Shown here piece by piece: positions 46,522-56,330 of a stretch of 64,000 nt of DNA (its first letter is position 1; the number at the start of each line of letters is the position of its first letter). The stretch is from Epiperipatus broadwayi. Lineage: Eukaryota > Onychophora > Udeonychophora > Euonychophora > Peripatidae. The translations under genes were made by a program, and so were the position numbers. The notes under the pieces were generated by a model, which made no database searches, was not told where the DNA came from, and saw only the letters and a program-made list of their open reading frames with translations. The DNA is taken from contig JAQFVV010006273.1 of assembly GCA_028023455.1 (NCBI GenBank), positions 1 through 64,000 on the forward strand. Reading direction: 5' to 3'.

Positions 46522-48955
46522 TAATATATAACAATGTGAAAGAACAGAGAAAATTAATAGCTGCCTTCCAATAATTATTTAGGAATCAATTTAATACAAT
46601 TATATAGAATTAAAAAATTAAATAAAACATTTCTATTGGGGGAGGGGGGTATTTAATGTTAATGTGAAAAAAACTAGAGAGAGAGAGAGAAATGTTACTA
46701 CTTACTAAAATTAATTTTGGGAAGGTGCAAATATAGAAATAAAATGTTAATTTTATACTTCAAGTTGTGATAAATAAATTTTATTAAAGTAAATAAAAAT
46801 TGAAATTGTTTTTCATTTGAATTTAAAGAAGTTATCAATTCTTTAAATAATATATGTGAAATTTATAGTATAAGTTTAACTGTAAAAATCAAATAAAAGA
46901 AAAATAATTAGCATCTATTAAAATATTAATTACTAATATCAATAATATTCAGATTATTGTTAATAACAAAAAATACAAGTGACATTGATTGGATAATATA
47001 AGAATGTTGGCTTATTTAGTTCGATTTTCAGCTATCATATTATTCAAGTGATTCATGCAATATCTATACTAAAGTTGTCAAATGAAAAGTTACTGAAGAA
47101 AACATGGATAAAAAGAGAGTTTAATTCACCTAGATTTTTCAGGCTAAAGACAACCTAATATATAGTATTGTTGCTTGCAGGAATTACAAATATAAATTAT
47201 AAATGAGTACTTTAAATGTTATACAACTAAAATATATATTTTTTAAAAATGCTTTATTATTTAGATTTTAATATTTTCTTTTTCTTTTTTGTAATTAATG
47301 TTTATAATGATATTTTGTCTCCAAATTTAATACTAGAATTAAAATTTTTTAATAAGTTTCTATATGTGAAATATGCATTGATTCAACATATAAATTAAAA
47401 TGTAGCGCGTACATGCCTGTCTATTTTTATTTGGATAAATTAAAAATGGTAGATTTAGTTACTCTTTCTTACCAAATAATTAATAAATAAAACAACATGT
47501 GTGTGTAGATATTTTATTTACCATTATTAAATGTTTACTTCATTAGCATATAATCTATAATATATATATATATGTGTGTGTATGTGCTTGACGCTCATTA
47601 AATTGCAGAGTATTATTTGATTTTACTAACTTCATTACCATTATTGGCATATAAATATATATTTTATTTATAAAGTTAACTTTTATTTTATTAAATAAAT
47701 TTCTGCGTAAACTATATATCAATTTAATTTTTAATAAGAAAGAGTAGGAATCATATTAACACATATATACTTTGCCATTATCACGTGATAAAGTAAATTT
47801 AATAGAATATTTGTTTATCCTTAACTTTTGTTAAATTAAATTTCCATATCTAGTACAATCTTTATTTTATAAAATTAAATTTGAATTTGGGTCATACATA
47901 TTTCACATATACATAAATATCTGGTCTTATAATCTGAGGGTTATAATCTAAGAACTGTACAACCAGGGAGTATAAGAAACAACTTGATATTAGAAAGTAT
48001 CAAAGCATGGGGGGAGGGGGATCAAATTACCTAGAAAATGATTGCGCTGTTTGAACTCATGATCATGAAACAATTAGTTATGCTAGAAAGAAAGCAAAAG
48101 CGGAACTTCACTATATAATACTTATCTATAAATCTAATACTAGACAAATACTGAGAATTTGAAATGGTTCCTACTCCGGTGTGGACACCGACGTTTATTC
48201 CTATATCAGATGGACTCTATTCGATCTATTTGTACTTTGTCAAGTTTATGTCTATCTTCTGAGACATTATCATAATCAGCCTTTTTACAACCACATATAT
48301 TTATATATGTGAGACATTAATCTGTGGCCATATAGATATTTGGATATAGTAAACATTCAGTATACTGAATGAACAGATTAATTATATATATGCTGTGTGT
48401 GTCTGTACTGAAATCTATATGAAAAACTTGAACTTGTTGTCCAATTATGGGTAAGTCTACCAATTGACCAGGATTTAAAGAAGATGATTTAGATAAGCAT
48501 CATTTTAAGTTTTTAGGATTTCTTTGGAGCAACCCATTAAAATATTCTACTTTATAAAAGGTTGCAATTTATTAATTATAAATTTACAAATATATATGAT
48601 TCTTTTGACTCCCATTATAGAAATATCTAAAAGATTTTGGCTTAGTTCAGTCCTGAAGTGGATTCCATTATTCAATTTAGGGAATGAGTTTTTTTAAAAA
48701 AGGTTTCACTGAAAAATGATTTTAAATGGTTCTCATGACTAGAAATGAAAGATTCTTCTTTATAAAAAGATTTGCTTTTTTTAAACATGCAAACACCTAA
48801 AAGATCAAATATTTTATGTTTAATTAATTGAACACAAAAATCCAGTGCAAAAGCACATTTTTTAGATAATAATTTTGATTTTTGTTAGCTTTATATTTAC
48901 ATAAAACTGAATGTGTAATATTTAAAATATAGGCATTCTTCATATAACCTGGAGG
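46522..48955. other. No gene recognised
   Basis: AT-rich with a short (GA)n at 46675-46692 and a G-rich run at 48009-48020. No recognised element. Confidence 0.55.
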
Positions 48956-48956
48956 T

Positions 48957-49055
48957 TAATTGTAAATATAGGGATTAGAACACAGTCTTTCAAGCACCCT
49001 TCAACTATCCACACTATTTCATACCACTAATACACATGACCACACACATATAAAA
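48957..49055 (-). mobile_element. Short Penelope-like 3' fragment (probable)
   Basis: About 95 bp resembling 53703-53800, which lies inside the PLE coding region on the minus strand: shared CACAGTCTTTCA/CACAGACTTTCA, CCACACTAT-TCATA and ATACAC-TGA-CACA blocks in the same order and spacing. It is strongly truncated. Confidence 0.5.
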
Positions 49056-49493
49056 AGATAAAAAAAAAGCATCAATATATGTATTTTGTGCTGAACCAGC
49101 ACTCATCCGTTGGTCCAGATCATTGTTTCCCACACATATATGTAATCAGTGCTCAGTTTATATTAAGATAACAAATCTTCATATTTTAATGGGCAAGCTT
49201 CAATCTATCCCAACCTCCAACTCTTGTCATCCATACCATTGACAATCTGAAGATGAAATGCCCAAATCCCTTGCTGATGTTAATTAATACTATTGTAATG
49301 CCCATGTTGACCTCAAGTCACTCTTACTAGTCTGTGTTCAAATACCTTTTATATATTTGTTATACATTGGTTATTGTAAAATCATAAAATAAAATATCAA
49401 TAGTCATTAAAAATATTTACTGAAAACTATTATAAAATTCAGAAGTACTTCCAGTTATTTGCATAATCATTTTCAATTTCCAAAGTTGTAAAC

Positions 49494-49775
49494 CAGGGGT
49501 AGTCAATCTTTTTATCAATACCGCCCATTTTTGTATCTCTGTTAGTAATAAAATTTTCTAACCGCCCACTGATTTCACAGTAACTTTTCTTTATAAAATT
49601 TATAAAACAGTGTTACAACAAGCTAAAGCATATAAATCTCTACGAAATTTTTTTAAAAAGTCAATTAAACTAAAAGAAAAAGAAAGTGCTTCAGTGTCAG
49701 ACAAAACCCCTACCGCCCATCATGAAGACTGGAATGCCCACTAGTGTGTGGTAGGGACCAGGTTGACTACCACTG
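49494..49775. mobile_element. hAT-type MITE with 8-bp target duplication
   Basis: The left terminus CAGGGGTAGTCAA and right terminus TTGACTACCACTG are inverted repeats with one mismatch. The flanks TTGTAAAC (49486-49493) and TTGTAAAT (49776-49783) form an 8-bp target duplication with one change, the length hAT transposases make. Internal ACCGCCCA motifs occur at both ends (GTTAGTAATAAAATTTTCTA between the left pair). At 282 bp it is non-autonomous and carries no transposase. Confidence 0.9.
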
Positions 49776-50609
49776 TTGTAAATGGTTATGCAAATAATTG
49801 AATGTACTTTTGCATTTTATAATGACTATTAGTAATATGTATTATCATTGTTAATACTTTAGTTTAATAATGAGATTCCAAACAACTTTAATGAGGTTCA
49901 GAAACCACGAATTACATAGTTAATGATTGTTGAATTTATCTTCTTGTTGCAGTATCTATATGTCTATTTGATATTTTGTTAATAATTGAATTTTGTAAAA
50001 AAAAAAAAATGTGTGGGTGTATTTTAAATAAATAAATAAAGGGTAAATGTCAGGAATTTAAAAAATATAATTTACTAAATTATAATGTAAAATATAATTG
50101 TTGCTGTTGTTGCTATTTGAAAATGATTTAGTTATATATGTGCAGTATATATATATATATATGGCTTTGTTTTTCTGCATAAATTTCTTCATTATATTAT
50201 TTTCATATTTGTTTTGCTTGTTAGTAGACTTTTTTTTATTTTGGAGAGTTTTTTTTATAAATCTTTATCAGTTGTATTGAAACAAAATGCTATTATACAT
50301 ATTATGACATTATTTTGATGGTTTTTAAAAAAATACAAATGTATAAAATTAAATGAATTTTTTTCTTTTTATTTATGAAACCAGTTCTATTAAAAAAGAA
50401 GAAAAAACTCTTTGAAATTTTAACTTTTACAAAAAAAAAAAAATTTCAATTTTTATTATAAATTTAACAAAAAAAAAATCTACAAAAAAACAAACAAACA
50501 TACTTATACAAAACTTGAAGTAATTATAAAGATTGAAAAATATATTTTTGAAACGGTGATTTGTATTTGCTTATACTTAAATAAATATATTATTTCCATA
50601 ACAATTGTT
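49776..50609. other. No gene recognised
   Basis: AT-rich, with A and T homopolymer runs (for example 49998-50010). A 60-codon ORF at 50098-50280 is Leu/Phe-rich chance text. Confidence 0.6.
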
Positions 50610-51115
50610 ATGCAAAAAAGCAATTACATATTAGCATTAGTTAAATGTATAATAATTAGTTTTATTTTATTTGTTATTCATTTTAGATGATTTATCACAC
50701 GTTATTTTTCAAAACAATATATATATATTTTTTTTTACATTCTTTATGATTGGTGAAAATTTTAACAAATAATAGACAATATAAAAAAATAAAATTTATA
50801 TGCTGATATTTATATATTTATATAATCAAATATATTGATATAAAAAATAAAAATATATAATTAAATATAAAATTTAGTAAGATTTATTGTATCAAGTATT
50901 CTTCCAATGCTTTTGTATCATATTCATGATTAGTTGATTTTGTGTCATATTCATGGTTAGTCTAATCATGAATATAATGAAAAAGCATTGAAAGTGTACT
51001 TGATACAATAAATCTTATTAAATTTTATATTTAATTCTGTGTAAATATTACTACATTAATAGTTTTAATGACAAGGTATCAAAATATAATCATATATATA
51101 TATATATATATATAT

Positions 51116-51172
51116 CTGTCTAAACCTATTCTATCTAAACCTATTATATATATATATATATATATATATAGG
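51116..51172. repeat. Small palindrome with (TA)n loop
   Basis: CTGTCTAAACCTAT on the left and ATAGGTTTAGACAG on the right enclose a second CTATCTAAACCTAT and a TA run. It sits inside the left arm and has no counterpart in the right arm at the same place. Confidence 0.75.
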
Positions 51173-52145
51173 TTTAGACAGAATAAGGAGAGTACCATCA
51201 TATTAACCCTCTGGGTTTAATATCATATTGTATAAAAGAAAGAAACTCATTCCCAACTTTTGACATACAATTTTATACTCTAATAAAATATCTAAGAGAA
51301 TTATATAAGAAGTTCCAGTACTAAAAGAGAGCTAGGCTTTAATACATGAACATTACTTTAAGCTACAGAGTCTGCCAATCTACCAGTGCACCAAATGATG
51401 GAAGTCAAAAATAATCTAATGACTTATTGCTCTCTTACTCATGAAATGTGGGCATTAAATGTTATGGAGTTTTATTATAATCCATAAATCTTGATCTACA
51501 GAATCTGCCACTTTATCACTTTCAAACCATTAAGACCATTAACAAAATTATAAAGGGTATCTTGCAGGATGTTAATACCATCCCAACACTGCTAAATTAT
51601 TTGATGTTTAACCCAATGTTTTATGATTGAAAATATCATGATTCAGGATAACATTCATAAAAATGAGAAAATTAAAGTTCCTAAAGCTATCTGTGATCAC
51701 AAATTTAATCAATGCTGATAAAGAATGATAGACATTTCAAAGAATATCACAAAATTTATGAGAATAAATCATTGCATCAGAGCATTTCAATAATTTTTAA
51801 AATAATTCATTATATGTTCACAAGCAGAAAATTTTTAGCTAAACATCATTCTTAAAGTCACTATTTTTGGAATTCTCTGCAAATAGTATAAAAGTAATAA
51901 TGAAAAAGTATAAAAACTGGCACAGTCAACTAAAAGATTATTCCATAATTGATTGATTATCATTCCACTTTCCTGATTTACTAAAAAAGTCTGTTTGTCA
52001 GACAGTTTCTTTCAATTATAAAACATTGTTATGCATTTTTTATGATATTATTTATATCACATCTGCAAAATGCTTTAGTATATGGAAAATTAGGTGTTTC
52101 TTTATACAATATTTATTTTGAGACAGCAACTTTTTTTTATAATAA

Positions 52146-52360
52146 AAATAAAACACTTATTTATAAGTAAGTTTTAATACAGAAGATATAAATTAAATGT
52201 TAATATCAATAGGCTGAACGTTTTCAAGGATCCATGCCTCATAATCATAGACATCATATAAATATATAATAAAATATCATTGAAAATATTCAGCCTATCG
52301 ATATTAACATTTAATTTATATCTTCTCCACTAAAACTTACTTATAAATAAGTATTTTATT
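52146..52360. mobile_element. MITE inserted in the left arm
   Basis: Terminal inverted repeats of about 60 bp or more: ACTTATTTATAAGTAAGTTT...AATTAAATGTTAATATC on the left and their complement on the right (GATATTAACATTTAATT...AAAACTTACTTATAAATAAG). The right outer arm lacks this segment at the homologous position (61595-61605), giving an empty-site comparison. Non-coding. Confidence 0.75.
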
Positions 52361-53046
52361 TACATAATTTTCAGAAGTAAAACTATATTTATTTATAAAA
52401 AAAAAATAATTTAGTTTTTCTCAAGACACTGTCCAAATGTTATATAAATTCATTTTCCATACAAGTCAAAAAGTTATTGTTGCAAATAATGATATTGCAA
52501 TATTTTAATAAATGTATATCAATTTTTTTCAATACTTTGTCTAAACTCTGTATGTAGTACAATATATTGATTTTGTATAATGCACATGTGTGTGCACAAT
52601 TATGTAAAGTATAACACTTTCCCTATGACTATGTATCATATTGTTAGCAAAGAATCAAGAATAGAATGGATCCATGATTAACATAAGTTTTTGATGCTTA
52701 TAAACTTACCTTTTAAATATTGTTGGAAATTCAAAATGAACTTAGTATATTAGCTAGTTATAATATTGTATTCATAATTATCAAACTATGACATTCAATA
52801 TAAATAATACATACAAGATATATGTAGAGAAAAGCTTGTTTAATACTTTAAAATAAAAATGTTAAATATATCAACATAATATGCTGAACATACTTTCAAC
52901 TAACTGGTAGTCATATTCATTGTTTATAGTAAAGTATATTTTTCTGAGAAAAGTTTAAAAAGATTGGAATTAAACTATATATATATATCTGTAATGATAT
53001 TTTTATTTGATGTCTGTATTTCTTCAAAGTTGTTTACATAATCTTG

Positions 53047-53240
53047 TAATTGAATATTAATAAATACAGTAACCAAATATATATAAAGTACAACTTTAAA
53101 AAAGTTTTATTAGGAGTGCTTTCGACTATCTTTGTAGTCTTTGTCAACTAATACTTTCAAAGGCTAATCTTCCCACAATTCCATTATTTTTACATTTGCT
53201 GTCCATCTGTTTATTCAGTCTTGCTTATATATATATATAT
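53047..53240 (-). repeat. PLE terminal direct repeat (outer copy)
   Basis: Shares with 53313-53510 the minus-strand blocks AAGACTGAATAA/AAGACTTAATTA, GGAATTGTGGGAAGATTAGCC, GTTGACAAAGACTA and ATACTGTATTTAT-like text. It carries a hammerhead-like fold (53108-53153). Confidence 0.8.
53108..53153 (-). ncRNA. Hammerhead-like motif in PLE terminal repeat, U3/A8 variant
   Basis: Minus strand: stem I strand TATTAG, core TTGACAA (53147-53141), one extra A, stem II GACTA/TAGTC (loop CAAAGA), GAA, stem III AG/CT with loop CA, cleavage base C (53114), then CTAATA completing a 6-bp stem I. Every helix forms. The core differs from CTGANGA by C3 to T and G8 to A, which swaps the 3-8 pair C-G for U-A. PLEs with hammerhead motifs in their terminal repeats are an established observation. 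Confidence 0.55.
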
Positions 53241-53273
53241 ATATATATATATAAGAAGATTGAATTATAAGAT

Positions 53274-53313
<40 letters not shown>

Positions 53314-53332
53314 ATCTTATAATTCAATATTT
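53240..53332. repeat. (TA)n palindrome between the PLE direct repeats
   Basis: (TA)n tracts at 53226-53252 and 53277-53310 are framed by GAATTATAAGATTACATA and its complement TATGTAATCTTATAATTC, a perfect inverted pair. Confidence 0.85.
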
Positions 53333-53386
53333 ATAAATACAGTAATTAGAAATATGTAAAGTAATAACTTTAAAAACTTTTTATCC

Positions 53387-53432
53387 ACTTAGGAGCACTT
53401 TTGACTATCCTCATAGTCTTTGTCAACTAACA
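53387..53432 (-). ncRNA. Hammerhead-like motif in the inner PLE terminal repeat
   Basis: Same architecture as the outer copy: TTGACAA (53426-53420), stem II GACTA/TAGTC with loop TGAGGA, stem III AG/CT with loop TG, and C at the cleavage position. Here GAA is AAA (G12 changed) and stem I is only 4 bp, so this copy should be inactive. Confidence 0.5.
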
Positions 53433-54479
53433 CTTTGAAAGGCTAACCTTCCCACAATTCTGTGATCTTAATTCTTGTTGCCTGTCTGTTAATTAAGTCT
53501 TGTTTGTATGTGTATATTAGCATAGATTCCTTTATTTTCCTTTTGTTGTTATTTTTTTCTATTTGCAATATTTTTACATTATTATAATTGAAGTTAAAAC
53601 CATAAATATATGACTTATTATGGTCATATAAAATGGATGCTGAAACATTATTATTTACTGAAACACACAGGCTTATTATATACCTGTGTTTATATTTGTA
53701 ATATATAGGGTATATGAGCACAGACTTTCACACAGCCCACCACTCTCCACACTATCTCATAACACTGATACACTTGAACACATATATGTTGAAAAGATTT
53801 ACTTTGCAATCTTGTTTCATTTTCTTAATCCTTTTTAATAACAGCAAGTGCTCTTTAGTTCTTTTTTCCAACATGCATCTTGATTCCCCTATATATCTGC
53901 TACCACACCTATATATCCATTTATAGATGATGCAATTTTTATTTATAAATGAAGTTTTATCTTTAGAGTTTTTTATTAATTTTTTTAATGTAAGAGGTGT
54001 GTAAAAAATCACATATATCTTTATAAATTTTCCTTATAAAATTTACTTGATCATTCAAAATATATGGTATTGATAACTATATTTTTTTTATTAGCAAGAG
54101 AATCAATATTATTATTAATATTTTTATTCTTATATTTTATATTAAAATTTTTAATAACATTATATATATATATATGATTATAATTGTAGCCAACATTTAA
54201 CAATTCATTCAAATACATTTCAATATTTTTAATTTTATCGGATGAATATTACCAAGTTTATTATTTCTAAATAAGAAGGACTTTAAACCTTCCATTTTAT
54301 GTGACATTAAGTACTCTGATTTATATGAAATATAACCTCTTTTTACTATTGGTTTAATGGTCATACAGTAATCCAACATACATTGATTTCTAGTTATTTT
54401 AAGATCAAGAAACTGAACGCACATTGAATTTTCATCAGTTTTTATCCATTTTAAGCCATTTAAATTATTTAATTATTTA

Positions 54480-55042
54480 AATAGTTGTTTAAATAATTTA
54501 AATGGCTTAAAATGGATAAAAACAGATGAAAATTCAATGTGCATTCAGTTTCTTGATTTTAAAATAACTAGAAATCAATGTATGCTGGATTACTGTATGA
54601 CCATTAAACCAATAGTAAATAGATGTTATATTCTATGTAAATCAAGAGTGCCAATGTCACATAAAATGGCAGGTTTAAAGTCCTTCTTATTTAGAAATAA
54701 TAGACTTTGTAAATATTCATTGAATAAAGCTAAAAACATTGAAATGTATTCAAATGAATTGTTAAATGTTGGCTACAATTATAATCATATATTTAATGTT
54801 AATAAAATGTTTAATATGAAATATAAAAATAAAAATATTAATAATAATACTAATTCTCTTACTAATAAAAAAATACAGTTATCAATACCATATATTTTGA
54901 ATGATCAAGTAAATTTTATAAGAAAAATTTATAAAGGTATATGTGACATTGCATTTTATGCACCTCCTACATTAAACAAATTAATAAATAACTATAAAGA
55001 TAAAATCTCATTTATAAATAAAAATTTCATCATTTATTCCTT
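54480..55042 (+). pseudogene. Second PLE fragment, head-to-head with the first
   Basis: The plus-strand frame 54537-55061 reads CIQFLDFKITRNQC...IKPIVNRCYILCKS...MSHKMAGLKSFLFRNN and continues uninterrupted through FYAPPTLNKLINNYKDK to FINKNFIIYS, where the GIY-YIG domain should start. Text then switches to an unrelated repeat at ~55043, so the endonuclease and terminal repeats are missing. It is the mirror image of 53925-54472: the axis is near 54480 and the flanking 16 bases CCATTTAAATTATTTA are exactly inverted. This copy keeps its frame over 150 codons; the minus copy does not. Confidence 0.85.
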
Positions 55043-55285
55043 TGATCAGTTTATCTTATAGTATCAGTTTTAATTTTAAATTATCTATATATAGTAACCT
55101 GTGTTAAAGGTTTTGACCTTTCATAATTATCTGATATCATCTCTAACCCTCTCTCATGATTATATTATTTAATTTATTCCAGTCATTAAACTTTACTTAT
55201 TTTAATAGTACTTCATTTCAACTCATGTTATATGGACTTTTATGTTTATATTATTGATTACATTAAATGTTTTATATATACTCAT
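55043..55285 (+). repeat. Left inner arm of the 12.3-kb inverted repeat
   Basis: Matches the reverse complement of 59262-59508: TCAGTTTTAATTTTAAATTA, TTAAAGGTTTT, ATAATTATCTG-TATCATCTC, CATGATTATATTATTTAATT and GTATATTATTGATTACATTA-type blocks in order, roughly 85% by eye. Confidence 0.8.
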
Positions 55286-55980
55286 ATTAGTCAAAGAAAT
55301 GGCCAGACTTTGTAATTTTACATAACGTATTTCTAAAACAGTTCATATTTCTGCAAACTTTCTGATTTTAACTGGTCTCACTTATCTTTAATAATAATTA
55401 CAAAATAATGGAAGTAATAAAAATTAGATTACACATACTTTTTAAAATTCCATAATAACATTTTTATACTTTAATTAATCTTTCCAAATACAAACAACTT
55501 GTTAGTATTAGCAAACAATTAGGCAACGTAGGTTAGTAATTAAACAGCTTTTGACAGAATACTTGTTAATTTGTGTTACCTTAAAATTCAATATGCAAGA
55601 ATCTAAAGATGTAAGTTTGACTTCTATGAAAATATTGTAAATAACATCTGAAGAAGAATGGAGAATAATATCAATCAACATGTTATATAATTACTAACCT
55701 ATGTTATTTATTTCTGTACTATTACTAACAAGTTTTTTGTATATGAAAATTTCAAATAAACTTTAAAAGTGTTATTATGGAATTTTAAAAAGTACATGTA
55801 ATCTAATTTTCATCACTTCCATTATTTTGTAAGTACTATTAGAGATATGTGAAAACAGTAAAAATGAGAAACTATACCAGAAATATGAACTGTTGTAGAA
55901 ATAAGTTATGCAAAATTACAAACTCTGAGCATCTTTTTGTGTAATATCAGTACATATATATTGTAACCAAAATAAATGAG
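55255..55980. repeat. 0.7-kb fold-back with SINE-like core
   Basis: Arms 55255-55550 and 55680-55980 are inverted copies, sharing ACAGTTCATATTTCTG, TTACAAAATAATGGAAGT, AAATTAGATTACA, AAAATTCCATAATAACA, AACTTGTTAGTA and ATAGGTTAGTAATTA-type blocks. The spacer, plus the right arm's inner part, resembles the SINE at 62964-63170 (GACAGAATA, TACCTTAAAATT, CAAGAA-CTAAA, ACTAACAAGTT-TTTGTAT). Confidence 0.75.
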
Positions 55981-56218
55981 TTCAAATAGAAATAACTAAG
56001 TAAAGGTTCAAAATATAACACTATCAAGAATTATAAGCAAATTATGAGCAATGTATTAATAACCAGTATTATATGAAATCACGTATAGGGAAATCACGTG
56101 AAGTGAGTACACTAGTAATTCAATAAAATATATAACTCAGGTATACAGACAGTAATCTTATCCACTTTCATTTCTTGGTTTGATGTGAAGTGCATGTTTA
56201 AACAAATACTAAGTGAAT
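55981..56218. other. No gene recognised
   Basis: AT-rich spacer; a short local duplication GAAATCACGT occurs at ~56077-56100. Confidence 0.5.
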
Positions 56219-56330
56219 ATGGTCTAGCAGGGCGCCACTAGATTATCTGAATCTAGACATGGTTATATCTAATAACCTTTCACATGTACCGGGTTTGAAT
56301 CCCCTTTTTGGTACTTTATTTCTAATAAAA
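56219..56330 (+). repeat. tRNA-derived SINE head (probable)
   Basis: A-box-like TGGTCTAGCAGG (56219-56230) and B-box GGTTTGAATCC (56292-56302), ~73 nt apart, followed by a non-tRNA body. CTAGATTATCTGAATCTAG could form the anticodon-region hairpin. No matching acceptor stem. Confidence 0.45.

Larger units (their letters stand above)
50610..52985 (+). repeat. Left outer arm of a 12.3-kb inverted repeat
   Basis: Read forward, this matches the reverse complement of 60940-62870 over almost its whole length. Shared landmarks in order: TGATTTATCACACGTTATTT, GATTATATAAATATCAGCAT-type text, the GCATTG-AA-GTACTTG block, GTCTGCCAATCTACCAGTGC, TGCCACTTTATCACTTTCAA, TATTTTGAGACAGCA, CTCAAGACACTGTCCAAATG, AAGAATCAAGAATAGAATGG and CAACTAACTGGTAGTCATA. 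It differs from the right arm by inserts, including a MITE at ~52146-52360. Translations show only broken frames; I cannot assign a protein family. Confidence 0.85.
53047..54480 (-). pseudogene. Penelope-like element, 5'-truncated, with duplicated 3' end
   Basis: Minus-strand coding text in order: end of the reverse transcriptase (54424-54209) with VQFLDLKITRN and KRGYISYKSEY-MSHKMEGLKSFL, matching the FLD...Y-S-HP...HK region of PLE polymerases; then a GIY-YIG endonuclease (54012-53752) with IIYKWIYRCGSRYIGES and LEKRTKEHL; then the C-terminal tail ending INRQATRIKITELWEG (53721-53443). Three frames are used, so it is inactive. After the stop, two ~190-bp direct repeats follow (53313-53510 and 53047-53240), both containing GTTAGTTGACAAAGACTA on the minus strand; PLEs typically carry such LTR-like repeats. 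It is 5'-truncated near 54472, where an inverted second copy begins. Confidence 0.85.

Noticed and set aside
51181-52130. hAT-type transposase C-terminus in the left arm of the large inverted repeat
   Set aside because: Fragments such as EMWALNVMEFYYNP looked suggestive, but the frames are too broken and no diagnostic motif could be placed.
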